DNA of 64,000 nucleotides from CAYWXK01 sp964462515 (GTDB taxonomy: Bacteria > Planctomycetota > Phycisphaerae > Sedimentisphaerales > Anaerobacaceae): contig CAYWXK010000003.1 of the NCBI GenBank assembly GCA_964462515.1, positions 78,792-142,791 of the forward strand. Reading direction: 5' to 3'. A program made the translations under genes and the position numbers. Under the pieces are notes generated by a model. It worked only from the letters and a program-made list of their open reading frames with translations. It made no database searches and was not told where the DNA came from. Positions 26,843-36,263 of the stretch are shown in pieces (the first letter of the stretch is position 1; each line of letters starts with the position of its first letter).

Positions 26843-28156
26843 TTATGTCTGAATGATTTCGATATTTTCAGGGCGGAGTCTTTGGAGGTTCGGCAACTGA
26901 TTTCGGCCAAGGCGGGCGTCAATTAAGACGGAACTATCGAGGTATTGCTCACTAATGACTGTCCCGTGCGCCCGTAAGAAACTTTGCACTTTGCCGTTTG
27001 ATTGGCTGCTGGCGACACGCACTAAAACTTCGCCTCCTCTATATTTTACTGTAACAGCCTGGGCAAGATGTTCTATACCAAAACCTGTTTTAGCAGATAT
27101 GCAAATCGCATCGGCAAAAAGTGTCTGCAGCATTTCAAGGTCGCTTATTTTCCTGACAATATCAATCTTATTTAGAATTTTCAAAACCGGTTTTGCACCG
27201 CAGCCGATTTCCTCTAAGACCTTATTGACGGATTCAATCTGTTTTAAGACCTCCGGATTGGCCGAATCAATAATATGCAAAAGAAGGTCGGCATTGACCG
27301 TTTCTTCGAGAGTTGCCTTAAATGATGCGACTAATTGATGAGGCAAATTTTGCACAAAACCGACCGTGTCGCTTATTAGCACCTCAACACCTCTCGCAGG
27401 CATCCATTTTCTTGTTCTGGTATCGAGGGTCGCAAAGAGTCTGTCCTCGACAAGAACGCCGGCGTTTGTAAGTGCATTGATAAGCGTGCTTTTGCCGGCG
27501 TTGGTATAGCCGACGATACAGATTTTGAACATTCCCTTTCGAGCATCAATCTCGCGGATTCGGCGTTTGTCGATATCAGCAAGCTCACGCCTCAGGTCTA
27601 TGATTCGTTTAGAGACCAGACGCCGGTCGATTTCCAGTTGCTGTTCGCCCGGGCCTCTGGTGCCTATGGCGCCGACCGCACCTGCTGCGGTTGCACCGCC
27701 TGCGCCGGCAAGGGTATCGAGGTGCACCCACATCCTGGTAAGCCTGGGATATGTATATTCAAGCTGTGCCAATTCGACTTGAAGCTGAGCTTGTTTTGTC
27801 TTTGCTCTGGTGGCAAAGATGTCTAAAATCAGCTCGCTGCGGTCGATGACCCTGGCACCGGTAATTTCTTCAAGCCCGCGAATCTGGGCAGGCGAGAGGT
27901 CGTTATCGAAAATCACGACATTAGCTTCGAAGCGTTTGACGCGGTCTCCAAGCTGCTCGGCTTTGCCTTTACCTATATACGTCGAGGGATTTATTTTGCG
28001 GATTTTCTGCTGAAATTTATCCACGACAACCGCACCGGCAGTTTCAGCAAGGGCAGTAAGTTCAGCCAAATCGTCCCCCCTCGAACCCCCAGGAATAGCA
28101 GCTACCAATATCGCCTGTTCTTTTCTAACTGTCAGAGTCTGACGCAATTTTTCCAA
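26843..28156 (-). CDS. hflX: Ribosome-associated GTPase HflX
   Basis: 437 aa. The N-terminal nucleotide-binding domain (about 1-185) includes NPSTYIGKGKAEQL and VIFDNDLSPAQ. The HflX glycine-rich motif ending GTRGPGE (about 166-171) carries an Ala/Gly-rich insertion (TAAGAVGAIG). The G domain has G1 GYTNAGKS (216-223), G3 DTVGF and G4 NKID. The protein splits or rescues stalled ribosomes, notably under heat stress. Confidence 0.95.
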   Translation of the reverse strand: MEKLRQTLTVRKEQAILVAAIPGGSRGDDLAELTALAETAGAVVVDKFQQKIRKINPSTYIGKGKAEQLGDRVKRFEANVVIFDNDLSPAQIRGLEEITGARVIDRSELILDIFATRAKTKQAQLQVELAQLEYTYPRLTRMWVHLDTLAGAGGATAAGAVGAIGTRGPGEQQLEIDRRLVSKRIIDLRRELADIDKRRIREIDARKGMFKICIVGYTNAGKSTLINALTNAGVLVEDRLFATLDTRTRKWMPARGVEVLISDTVGFVQNLPHQLVASFKATLEETVNADLLLHIIDSANPEVLKQIESVNKVLEEIGCGAKPVLKILNKIDIVRKISDLEMLQTLFADAICISAKTGFGIEHLAQAVTVKYRGGEVLVRVASSQSNGKVQSFLRAHGTVISEQYLDSSVLIDARLGRNQLPNLQRLRPENIEIIQT

Positions 28157-28449
28157 CTAAATCGCACCTCCTAAACTACTTATCTATTTTACCAAATTTA
28201 CCTATATTATACAACAAACCCCTAATATTAAGCAACCCTGCGGACTTTTGGGTCAGTGAGTCCTTTTTTAAGGAGGCCAAACAGGCCAATTCATACGCCA
28301 AAAATCGCCAATATACATTTTTTACTTGAAATAATATAACACTTTTATTAGAGTATTGAAACAGACAGCTCTGACTGGCTAACTAAGATATAGTGTCGTT
28401 TAGTCATTACTTTCAATATTGGTTTAAGGGTAAAAAGGTCTATCTTTTT

Positions 28450-28629
28450 ATGTTAAAGGTTAAAACGCGAACAGGCGAAACAGTTCAGCAAATGATAAGG
28501 AGATTTAAGAAGCTCTGTGAAAAAGAGGGCTTAATCAGGGATATGAAACGCATTGCCTATTACGAAAAACCATCGGAGAAAAATCGCCGGCGTATGCGCA
28601 AGGCCCAGCGAACAGTAAACCGCTACTAA
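28450..28629 (+). CDS. rpsU: 30S ribosomal protein S21
   Basis: 59 aa, strongly basic: MLKVKTRTGETVQQMIRRFK onward is a typical bacterial S21. The start is the ATG at 28450, with AAGGT about 10 bases upstream; a longer in-frame ATG at 28393 adds a non-conserved hydrophobic extension and is rejected. Spacers 28157-28449 and 28630-28774 show no further feature. Confidence 0.93.
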   Translation: MLKVKTRTGETVQQMIRRFKKLCEKEGLIRDMKRIAYYEKPSEKNRRRMRKAQRTVNRY

Positions 28630-28774
28630 AACTCGCCATAGACTTTCAAGCCGGGCAAGCAAGTTATGGAAAACAGCTCGCTCGGCTTTTGTTTGCAGAC
28701 GTAACAAACCCACACAATCGGCCAAAAGTGTCTTTCTTTTCAACTGTAATCAGGACGCTTTCTTGACAATAGGA

Positions 28775-30283
28775 TTAGACAACCTGTGATTTGAGGTTAA
28801 ACAACTGGCAGAATTCGACAAGATGCTGTTTGTAGTCGCCATAGAAAAATATCTGATGGAAGCCGGGGAAGCTCAAAACCTTCTGGTCGCCGTCAAACTT
28901 CACTCTGACGGAAACCACGCATCCGCCTGATGGCGGCACGCTGACGTTGTCCACCACAGTGCCGGATGAAATCAATAATTCCGTTTTGGGATTTTGCCTT
29001 TCACCCGGAACAAGAACATCGAGACAGGTTACTCGCTGGCCCTTACGCCAGATAGTCCGCGGCACGGCGTCTCTATTGCCGTGGTGATGCCTTATATCAA
29101 ATGGCTCAGGCGGCTGGTCGAAACCATTCAGTCGCGTCGGGCAGGAACAATGCGCACCAATAATGGCATTATTGGCGGTATCGGCCACAGGGTCCTGCTG
29201 AAAGCCCGGGCGGTCGAACAAATACTGCACGACAATGTGCGAGGCCACTGCGCCATAATCTGCCTCACAAGCAGCTGGAATTCCATCATCGTTCATTCGC
29301 GACCAGGCGATGCAAGGAAGACTCACCTTAATTTTTCCCAGCGCCCCCAGACAATCCATCGTAATCGCATCAGCGGCTTCTTTTTCGAGAATCTTTCCGG
29401 CTACGTAATAACTCTTGAGCCCATTTATAACATCCTGACGGGTCGCGCCGGTTATGTGCCGAGCCTGGCGGATATAGCTATCCGCCATCGCCAGTATTTC
29501 TTTGCTGTCAGGGGTGCGGTTATATTCCTCGATAAATGTATTAACAGGCACGTGTCGCAGCGTAATTCCCAAATCCGCCATCGTTGAGTCGAACGTCTCA
29601 GCACCCTTGATTACAACACAGCGTGCCCGGCGTATCCTGGCACCGGCCTTGAGCATTTTCAGGCCATAAACCGGCTGACTAAAATCGTCCGTTGAGTAAA
29701 TAACGCAGCCGGGTCTATCGGCGAGATTTATTGTGTTAGTGGTAAAAGACGTGCCGACCGGCGAGAAAATAACAGTCGGAATTCCGGTATCGACCGCTTT
29801 GGCTGCTGTCGGCCAGGCGTGCTGCTGGCGGTCAAGTAATAACAAAATCAGTCCATCGACTTTAGCGGTCTTGGCTTCCACCAACCAGACATCTGCCTCG
29901 GCAACACTATAAATGGGTTCTGTCCGAAGGTCTAATTTTATGCCCAGTGCATCGGCTGCCTGTGTCAATTGCGTGGTGTATTTGCGTCTCGCTGCTTGGC
30001 CATCATAGACAGCGCCGGGCCACAGCATACCATAATCTTCTTTTCGCCGAACAAATGCTGCCTTAATAGTCGGCACATACTTCGATGCCGGCCCGCAGCC
30101 CCGTATAGGAGCTTCAGTAACCATCGGTTTCTTTGCAGCCGAAAGACATCCGGGCAACAGAACCGTCCCTGCAAACAGACCTGCTGAGCTGCGCAAAAAT
30201 TCTCGCCGAGTGGAAATATGATTACAATTGCAATGTAGAGGGTATTTTCCCGAAGCCATCATAATCTCCTGTAAAACAAGCAA
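28775..30283 (-). CDS. Tat-exported L-fucose-isomerase-like protein, paralogue 1
   Basis: About 502 aa (a start at the internal ATG near residue 8 is also possible). Twin-arginine motif TRREFLRSS and lipobox-like LLPGC indicate export and lipid anchoring. The body matches the layout of the paralogue at 36264-37724: central MDCLGALG, then GIPAACEADYGA, a Cys/His-rich IGAHCSCPTRL, and FDIRHHHGNRDA. These conserved Glu, Asp and His residues resemble metal sites of the L-fucose/L-arabinose isomerase-like family. Real substrate unknown; exported sugar isomerases are unusual, so it may be a binding or different enzymatic protein. Confidence 0.65.
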   Translation of the reverse strand: MLVLQEIMMASGKYPLHCNCNHISTRREFLRSSAGLFAGTVLLPGCLSAAKKPMVTEAPIRGCGPASKYVPTIKAAFVRRKEDYGMLWPGAVYDGQAARRKYTTQLTQAADALGIKLDLRTEPIYSVAEADVWLVEAKTAKVDGLILLLLDRQQHAWPTAAKAVDTGIPTVIFSPVGTSFTTNTINLADRPGCVIYSTDDFSQPVYGLKMLKAGARIRRARCVVIKGAETFDSTMADLGITLRHVPVNTFIEEYNRTPDSKEILAMADSYIRQARHITGATRQDVINGLKSYYVAGKILEKEAADAITMDCLGALGKIKVSLPCIAWSRMNDDGIPAACEADYGAVASHIVVQYLFDRPGFQQDPVADTANNAIIGAHCSCPTRLNGFDQPPEPFDIRHHHGNRDAVPRTIWRKGQRVTCLDVLVPGERQNPKTELLISSGTVVDNVSVPPSGGCVVSVRVKFDGDQKVLSFPGFHQIFFYGDYKQHLVEFCQLFNLKSQVV

Positions 30284-30334
30284 AGCAGTTGCAGTTGGTT
30301 ACTTATTGAAGAAACTCACCTGTTTTTTTGCTGC

Positions 30335-30435
30335 ATTTACCCCGTTAGAAAGAAAGCCCTGTCTTTTAGGCAGGGTAAAATATTATAGTGAGGGTGGGGA
30401 TTAAATCCTCACCCCAGCTTTCTAACGGGGTTTAC
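30335..30435. repeat. Dispersed palindromic element, copy 2 (101 bp)
   Basis: Reverse-orientation copy of the element at 8494-8629, with ends ATTTACCCCGTTAGAAAG and CTTTCTAACGGGGTTTAC, inner hairpin AGCCCTGTCTTTTAGGCAGG, and phrase ATTATAGTGAGG. It starts 51 bases upstream of a Tat-lipoprotein gene, just as copy 1 stands 106 bases upstream of one. The rest of the spacer to 30775 is low-complexity (many ACGTTT/CAACCG words) with no gene. Confidence 0.8.
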
Positions 30436-30775
30436 CGTGCGGAATATAGTAAGCGGCAGGAAATAAAATTTCAAGAATTTCCCCGGAACCCTCCGCAGTT
30501 GGTTGTGCGATTCATCTTTGTCCGTCAGGACGCCACAGGAGTAGGTGGTTGTGTATATCGTCTATCGGTCGTGCTACTCGTTTCGTCAATCGGCTTACGG
30601 TTACGTCTGAAACGACGATTTACGTTTAACGCAACCGTTACGAGCTACGCAACCGCAACCGGTCAACGCAACACGCCCCAGTCACCTACAAACTCGAAGC
30701 TAAGCACACCACACAGTTGGCATTATTGGTCAGGTTTCCAAATATTGTTTATTTACCTAATGTAATCACCCTGGC

Positions 30776-32557
30776 TTAGTCCTGTGGTTTTTTACTGAAT
30801 TCCGGCACGGGCCAGAAAACCGTATCGCCGTTGTCCCTCCATTTCTGGACTTGACCTTGCGAACCCTTACCCGATTCGCCGCCATTATCAGTAAAATCAG
30901 TGCCAACGCTGTAGAGAATGAAACTGTCATCGGTTTTTTTGTAAACCAACGGCTTGTTACTATATGGGTCTATCGGCAGCTCTTTGAGGTGTCCGGCAGT
31001 TACCAGCTCCCCAAGATTATCAGGATAGCAGCCTTTATCTCCTTCGTATCGCATCAAGGCAATTACAGCCAAGAGCGATTTGCTGCTACATTCATTTCGA
31101 TAACCTAATTCCACGCACCGAGCAAATGCCGGCTCCATAAGCTCGAGAAAGATATTGCCTTTGGTAATTTTTTTAATTTTTTCCTCAATGGCTATTCCTT
31201 CGGCTCGAACGTGGCCCGGCGTCTTGAACTTGAGCACATCCCAATAGTCATAAAGCTGTTGTGTGGCCTTGTAGGTCTGCCGTTTGTCAGGATGGAAGAA
31301 AAGTATGTAACCTTCCTTCTTAACAAAACTGCCAGCCTCGCAGATAAAGCCTCCAATCTCACAGATTTCATACCATACGCCCGATATGATCCTTGATAAC
31401 CAATTCGGCTCCTGCTTTTTCGCAAAAGATGTGCCCTCGTTGCCTCCAGACAGGCCGCTTATTACCTGCACATCCGGAAAAAGTTCCGAAACGCGTTTAG
31501 GTATTATATGTCCTCCGCTGAGTCCTCCTGTGAAGGACCTCTGAATTTCATCGAATACAAGCAATCTTTCACCTGCCAAATTTAACGTAAACTCCTCACC
31601 GGTAATCATTTTTTCAAAATCCTGTTGCAATTTAGTCAGTGTAGCCAGGTCAACCTGATATACGTTAAGAATCTCGCATACCGTATCAGTAGCACGATTT
31701 TCTATGGCAAATCCTACAAGTTGTTCGACCAGAAAATGAGTATTTTTTAGATGCCGACCAAAGCAATAGCAAGCTTTCAAGTCGTCAAACGCGCTTTCAT
31801 ATTGGCCTTGCTGGGCGTGAAGCTGCGCACGCCATCGCAAGGCGAAGGCCAACGTGCGATATTCCAAGAGGTGAGGCATAAGAACACCGAGCATCCGGTC
31901 AGTCCCTTGCTTGTTTGCATACTCTTGCCAATAATGTGGTCTCTTTGCACCCTCAACAACCATTTTGAGAGCCGCTGTGTTATCAGCTATCCATCCCTCA
32001 ATAAGATTCTTTTCTTCGGGAGTAATTTCATTGTACCTCTTGGACAGAACCGAAGAGACGTCACGCGGCAGTTCTTTAAGCATACCAACCGCTTTGAGAT
32101 ACAAAGGAGCCGCATTTTGATTTTCGTCAGTTGCAGGCTGGACTACGCGGTTAAGCTCGGCGAGGTAGTTGGTGGTGATAACGGGTCTACCAGTAAAAAA
32201 CCAGACAACGTAGATAACAAAACACACAATCAGCGCAACAATCACCTGAAAAGTTCTCACAACAACTGTTTGCCACAGCAGTCTGCAGCGTTTCTTGGCC
32301 CGGCGAAGTAAAATGGCAAGTAGTTTTGCATCGCCGAAGTCGGTTATTAGCTGCCGGGCTTTCTGCTCTCGCTCCTTGTCGGTCGCGCAACCTTTAAGCT
32401 CATCTTCAAAATGTGCTGACAGCTCAGCCGCAACCTCCAGCCGAACGTTTCGCCGATAGCGCATTTTTTTGATGATAAGTTTTATGTATTCTGCGGCGCA
32501 AGCCGGCAGTTCATCGGTCTTTGTTTCCGCTTGGTTTTTTATCTTGCTATGGGTCAT
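30776..32557 (-). CDS. HAAS-domain membrane protein with C-terminal planctomycete-type domain, paralogue A
   Basis: 593 aa. An N-terminal helical HAAS-like domain (about 30-100, MRYRRNVRLEVAAELSAHFE) is followed by a membrane helix (about 107-127) and a long, probably extracytoplasmic, helical part. The C-terminus has LPIDPYSNKPLVYKK and FILYSVGTDFTDNGG, a tail often seen in planctomycete proteins. HAAS domains are usually encoded next to PadR regulators, as here. It overlaps the upstream paralogue by 4 bases (ATGA). Function unknown; probably a PadR-controlled membrane or signalling protein. Confidence 0.7.
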   Translation of the reverse strand: MTHSKIKNQAETKTDELPACAAEYIKLIIKKMRYRRNVRLEVAAELSAHFEDELKGCATDKEREQKARQLITDFGDAKLLAILLRRAKKRCRLLWQTVVVRTFQVIVALIVCFVIYVVWFFTGRPVITTNYLAELNRVVQPATDENQNAAPLYLKAVGMLKELPRDVSSVLSKRYNEITPEEKNLIEGWIADNTAALKMVVEGAKRPHYWQEYANKQGTDRMLGVLMPHLLEYRTLAFALRWRAQLHAQQGQYESAFDDLKACYCFGRHLKNTHFLVEQLVGFAIENRATDTVCEILNVYQVDLATLTKLQQDFEKMITGEEFTLNLAGERLLVFDEIQRSFTGGLSGGHIIPKRVSELFPDVQVISGLSGGNEGTSFAKKQEPNWLSRIISGVWYEICEIGGFICEAGSFVKKEGYILFFHPDKRQTYKATQQLYDYWDVLKFKTPGHVRAEGIAIEEKIKKITKGNIFLELMEPAFARCVELGYRNECSSKSLLAVIALMRYEGDKGCYPDNLGELVTAGHLKELPIDPYSNKPLVYKKTDDSFILYSVGTDFTDNGGESGKGSQGQVQKWRDNGDTVFWPVPEFSKKPQD

Positions 32558-34254
32558 TGCTCCAATTTAGGCTCATACTTGGGCACAGGCCAGAAAACCG
32601 TATCGCCGTTGTCCGTCCACTTCTTAGCTTCTCCATTCCTGTCCACACCTGATTCGCCGCCGTCATCTTTGAAATTGGACCCAACACTGTAGAGCGTGAA
32701 ATCATCGCCTGTTTTTTTGTAAACGAGCGATTTGTCGCTGAATGGGTCGGCCGGCAGTTCCTTCAAGTATCCTGCTGCAATCAATTCATCAAGGTCTGCC
32801 GGATATTCGTTTTTCTCCAATCGCCACTGCCGAAGCGCTAGGACAGTTATCGTTGCCTGATGCAACACCTTGCCACGATATGCTATTTCAGAGGCACGGT
32901 CGATAGCGGGCATTATGATATGTATTAAAAAGAACCTGTATTTCGACAGTTTTGAAATCATATCATTGACGCCATTAGGGTCGCTAATGTGCCTTTGATA
33001 AGGACTCATCTTAGCCCTTTTAACCTGGTAGTCATAAAGCTCGTTACCTTTAGCTATCGTCTCATCGCGGCCCGCGTGAACCATAGCTGCCGCTGTATAA
33101 AAAGGTAAACGCCCCATTTTTATTATTGCCTCATCACCAGAGTCTGTAATATGTCCGAGATAAACCAGCTTATGTGGGACCAAGTGGCCTCCGCCCGGAC
33201 CACCCTCCGTAAATAAATGCTGAACCACATCCAGAAAGCATATTCTTTCGCCTTCAACATTCATAAGCGGAAACGATTGCGGATAAATTTGTAGCAAACT
33301 CTCCTGGAGGTGTTTTAGGTCAACAGGTGATAAGTCTTTCGTTCCAGCAATATTCAGTATTTCCTCACAGGCCAAACTGTTGATAGCCAGTCCCACCAAC
33401 TGTTCGACAAGCGTTCCCTTACCCTGCCAGTGACTGCCGCAGCGAACAATTGACAGACAGTCTTCTAAGGCCTGACGCGGCTGGTTTGCGTCTATCTGTA
33501 CCCGTGCCTGCCATCGCCCAAGTCTTGCCAGTCCCCTTAGTTCAGCTAAATGAGGCAGTATGATATTAAACACCCACTTATCCTCATCTTTAGTATTAGG
33601 GCCATACTGATATTCCCTGTAGCAGTATGATTTGGAACTGGCCTTGACAAATTCCTGCCAGGCAGATTCATTGAGTTCGACCCATTTTTTGATTTTTTGC
33701 TGCTGGTCATCGGTAAGACTGCCAAGAGTTATGCGCCCCGGTGCAGTAAATTCATGCATATCATTCAACTCTTGATTTGGCTCGGTATATAGTGCTACCG
33801 CCTTTTCATAGTGTGGCCAGGCGTTGTCTTCATCTTTAATCTGCGGCCTGCTCATCTGATTCCACACCGAGAGGTAGTCAACGCTTATGGTTGGCCTGCC
33901 GGTAAGAAACCATACCGTATAAAGGCAAAATAGCAGAATCAGGACACCTATTGTCTGAAAAGTCCTTGCCGTTATGGTTCGCCAGAGAGGTCGGCATCGC
34001 TTCTTGGCCCGGCGTAACAAAATGCCCAGCAATTTAGCGTCGCCAAATTCGCTGATAAGCTGCCGGGCTTTCTGTTCTCTTTCCTGGTCGGTCGCACAAC
34101 CTTTAAGCTCATCTTCAAAATGCGATGACAGCTCAGCCGCAACTTCCAGCCGCACGCTTCGCTGATAACGCATCTTTTTGATGACAAGCTTAATAAACTC
34201 AGTAACACAGACGGGTAATTTTTGTAAATCGCTGTTTTTTTCGTTACCTGACAT
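32554..34254 (-). CDS. HAAS-domain membrane protein, paralogue B
   Basis: 566 aa from the ATG at 34254, chosen because GGAGG stands about 8 bases upstream; a longer frame to 34314 adds a Cys-rich stretch that is translated repeat. Same architecture as paralogue A and nearly identical in the HAAS region (RSVRLEVAAELSSHFEDELK) and the C-terminal tail (DPFSDKSLVYKKT, LYSVGSNFKDDGG). The middle is much more divergent, so the pair is an old tandem duplication. Regulated in all likelihood by the PadR protein encoded just upstream. Confidence 0.7.
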   Translation of the reverse strand: MSGNEKNSDLQKLPVCVTEFIKLVIKKMRYQRSVRLEVAAELSSHFEDELKGCATDQEREQKARQLISEFGDAKLLGILLRRAKKRCRPLWRTITARTFQTIGVLILLFCLYTVWFLTGRPTISVDYLSVWNQMSRPQIKDEDNAWPHYEKAVALYTEPNQELNDMHEFTAPGRITLGSLTDDQQQKIKKWVELNESAWQEFVKASSKSYCYREYQYGPNTKDEDKWVFNIILPHLAELRGLARLGRWQARVQIDANQPRQALEDCLSIVRCGSHWQGKGTLVEQLVGLAINSLACEEILNIAGTKDLSPVDLKHLQESLLQIYPQSFPLMNVEGERICFLDVVQHLFTEGGPGGGHLVPHKLVYLGHITDSGDEAIIKMGRLPFYTAAAMVHAGRDETIAKGNELYDYQVKRAKMSPYQRHISDPNGVNDMISKLSKYRFFLIHIIMPAIDRASEIAYRGKVLHQATITVLALRQWRLEKNEYPADLDELIAAGYLKELPADPFSDKSLVYKKTGDDFTLYSVGSNFKDDGGESGVDRNGEAKKWTDNGDTVFWPVPKYEPKLEQ

Positions 34255-34275
34255 AATACAGGCCTCCACTTTTAC

Positions 34276-34350
34276 ACCGCAGAGGTTGCAGAGTTCACAG
34301 AGCTTTTTTAACAATTTATTTTTCTCTGCGTTCTTTGCGTTCTCTGCGGT
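34276..34350. repeat. Large inverted repeat with CTCTGCGTTCTTTGCG arm
   Basis: Left arm ACCGCAGAGGTTGCAGAG and right arm CTCTGCGTTCTTTGCGTTCTCTGCGGT face each other across an A/T-rich loop. It stands between padR and paralogue B, so it could modulate expression of the operon; a relative (GTCCTCTGCGGTTAA) is at about 26532-26556. Confidence 0.6.
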
Positions 34351-34356
34351 AAATTG

Positions 34357-34698
34357 TCAAGCCGGAACAAGCGCTCCGCTAAAAACAAAATTCAATCCGA
34401 CCGCCAGCTCACGGAGCTGTGCCTTTTGTCTTACAAGCTCATCCTTGCCTTTACCTGTGATTGAGTAATATCTTCTTCTTCGGCCGGTTTCAGACGTTTC
34501 CCATCTGCCCTCGACAAGCTTCTTTGCCTCTAAATTGTAAAGCAATGGATAGAGTGTTCCCTTGCCGAGCATCAGAACGTCGCCGCTTCGCTGCTCGATG
34601 GCCTGGCTCAACTCATAGCCATACATTGGCCCGCGAGATAAAACCTCCAGAACAACCACCGGTGCGATTCCTTTTAATAATTGACTTTCAAACTTCAT
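34357..34698 (-). CDS. PadR family transcriptional regulator (1)
   Basis: 113 aa winged-helix protein from the ATG at 34698, with AAGGAG about 6 bases upstream. Typical PadR features: ILEVLSRGPMYGYEL-like helix, LGKGTLYPLLYNLEAKKLV recognition region, and RRRRYYSITGKGK wing. Expected to repress its own operon, which includes the two HAAS-domain proteins. Confidence 0.9.
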   Translation of the reverse strand: MKFESQLLKGIAPVVVLEVLSRGPMYGYELSQAIEQRSGDVLMLGKGTLYPLLYNLEAKKLVEGRWETSETGRRRRYYSITGKGKDELVRQKAQLRELAVGLNFVFSGALVPA

Positions 34699-34954
34699 AC
34701 AAAACTCCTTATCAACTTTTAGCAACCTTTGTACCTGTCGTTTGACTCACCCAAAATCTAATAGACATCTTGATATATCTTACATTGCCCATTATGTCAT
34801 ACATACTATGCAATGTCAACTAAAAAATTGAAAAATTATAAAAATTTTTGAAATTTCTCTAAACCTATAAATAAACAGGACTTAAGAACAATAACTGCTG
34901 TTTTATGGTCCTGACAGCCGCCATTTTTGATTGCCAGTAACCTCGAATCTAATT

Positions 34955-35653
34955 CTAAATTGCACTGAACTCTGACGCACGGAGTCTGACCAGTATCACT
35001 ACCAGGATTACGGCCAACAGAATTGGAAGTAACAATTGCAGATATGCCCCAATAATTGACATCTGTCCATATTCCTGGACACTCATCATTCGCGCCGCAG
35101 CAGCAGAAAAGAAAATTCGTGCAGCATTAAGAAATACTACAGCAGCAATAAAACCCCCAACGAGTATGGTTCTTATGGCAAAGTTGTTAAGCCATCGACC
35201 GAACCGCAGGATTTTCCAGTTGTGTCGATAAGATAGACAAAGGAAAAAAATCACCAGTCCCAGAATTGCAAGGTTTGAGAGAGCGCCAACCAGCCCCAGG
35301 ACATAACCTCTTATTCCACCCAGACCAGCGAGTAAAATGCAGGCCTGCGATACGGCACCTGCAAGGTAACTGGCAAATAGATATGCCAGTATGCCTGCGG
35401 CCATCCAGAAAATTCTTCTTTTCAACATTGCGGGCCAATTCACCTTTGCAAACTCACTGCCAAGAGCATCCGTGTCACCAACTCGATGTGCAGCTACCCA
35501 AAAGGCTTCCTCGCCAGACAGCTTCAAGGTAATCAATCGCTCAATTTCTTCTCTTAGATGGCTTTCCAACTCATCGATATCCGACTTACCGAAGGCCTCC
35601 GATTGAGCCAATGCGTAACGCCACTTTTTTATCTGTTCATTCAGGTCAAACAT
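34955..35653 (-). CDS. HAAS-domain integral membrane protein
   Basis: 232 aa from the ATG at 35653 (GGGAG about 9 bases upstream; overlap of 13 bases with padR 2). N-terminal HAAS-like helices (MFDLNEQIKKWRYALAQSEA, then LESHLREEIERLI) followed by about five membrane helices. Such proteins pair with PadR regulators and may sense envelope state; function not established. The spacer to 34698 (about 255 bases) shows nothing else. Confidence 0.75.
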   Translation of the reverse strand: MFDLNEQIKKWRYALAQSEAFGKSDIDELESHLREEIERLITLKLSGEEAFWVAAHRVGDTDALGSEFAKVNWPAMLKRRIFWMAAGILAYLFASYLAGAVSQACILLAGLGGIRGYVLGLVGALSNLAILGLVIFFLCLSYRHNWKILRFGRWLNNFAIRTILVGGFIAAVVFLNAARIFFSAAAARMMSVQEYGQMSIIGAYLQLLLPILLAVILVVILVRLRASEFSAI

Positions 35654-35982
35654 AGTTTTTTCTCCCATAATCGTCTCAAAGTCGAATATGTTAACATCCA
35701 TTGATTTTTTTGCTCTTTCAACACCTTTTTGCCTTTATTCTTGAGCTGATAATACCTTCGCAGCCTGCCTGCCTCGGAGGCACGACTGAAGGACTTTATC
35801 AACCCCTGATGTTCAAGCCGATGCAAAACAGGATAAAGCATCCCGTCTGTCCATTCCATCCGTCCGCCTGATAACTGACGGACACGCTTTATGATGGCGT
35901 AGCCGTAGCTATCTCCCTCAGCCAGAATAGAAAGAATCAGCGGAGTAGCGGACGCCGCAACCAAATCCTTTTTTATAGTCAT
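35641..35982 (-). CDS. PadR family transcriptional regulator (2)
   Basis: 113 aa. Winged helix with LILSILAEGDSYGYAIIKRV, MEWTDGMLYPVLHRLEHQGL and the wing RLRRYYQLKNKGKK. GGAGA precedes the ATG by about 8 bases. Overlaps the following HAAS gene, so the two are translated together. Second PadR/HAAS module within 2 kb. Confidence 0.92.
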   Translation of the reverse strand: MTIKKDLVAASATPLILSILAEGDSYGYAIIKRVRQLSGGRMEWTDGMLYPVLHRLEHQGLIKSFSRASEAGRLRRYYQLKNKGKKVLKEQKNQWMLTYSTLRRLWEKKLCLT

Positions 35983-36209
35983 ATTTGTGTCTCCAGAACA
36001 TATACCTAATAGCTATATACATAATACATCTATGTATGATATTGTCAAGTAAAAAATCCAAAAATTTCAAAATTTTTTTAACTTTGTTATGACAGTGTGG
36101 ACCAGAACCTTAATTTGCCTGCAATATGGATTTTTAGACGCAAAATTTTTACAAAGTAAGTTACGTAAAGAACTTACAGTTCTTTTTCGTTAACCATGTA
36201 AAAACTAAG

Positions 36210-36240
36210 ACCCAAGACCATTGCCAATGGTCTTGGGTCC
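36210..36240. terminator. Perfect 15-bp stem, probable bidirectional terminator
   Basis: GACCCAAGACCATTG is followed after one base by its exact complement CAATGGTCTTGGGTC. It lies 24 bases downstream of the isomerase-like gene on the - strand and 227 bases upstream of padR 2. There is no strong T run, so termination is inferred from the stem alone. Confidence 0.5.
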
Positions 36241-36263
36241 TGAGGTTTTGTGTATCTTGTGCC

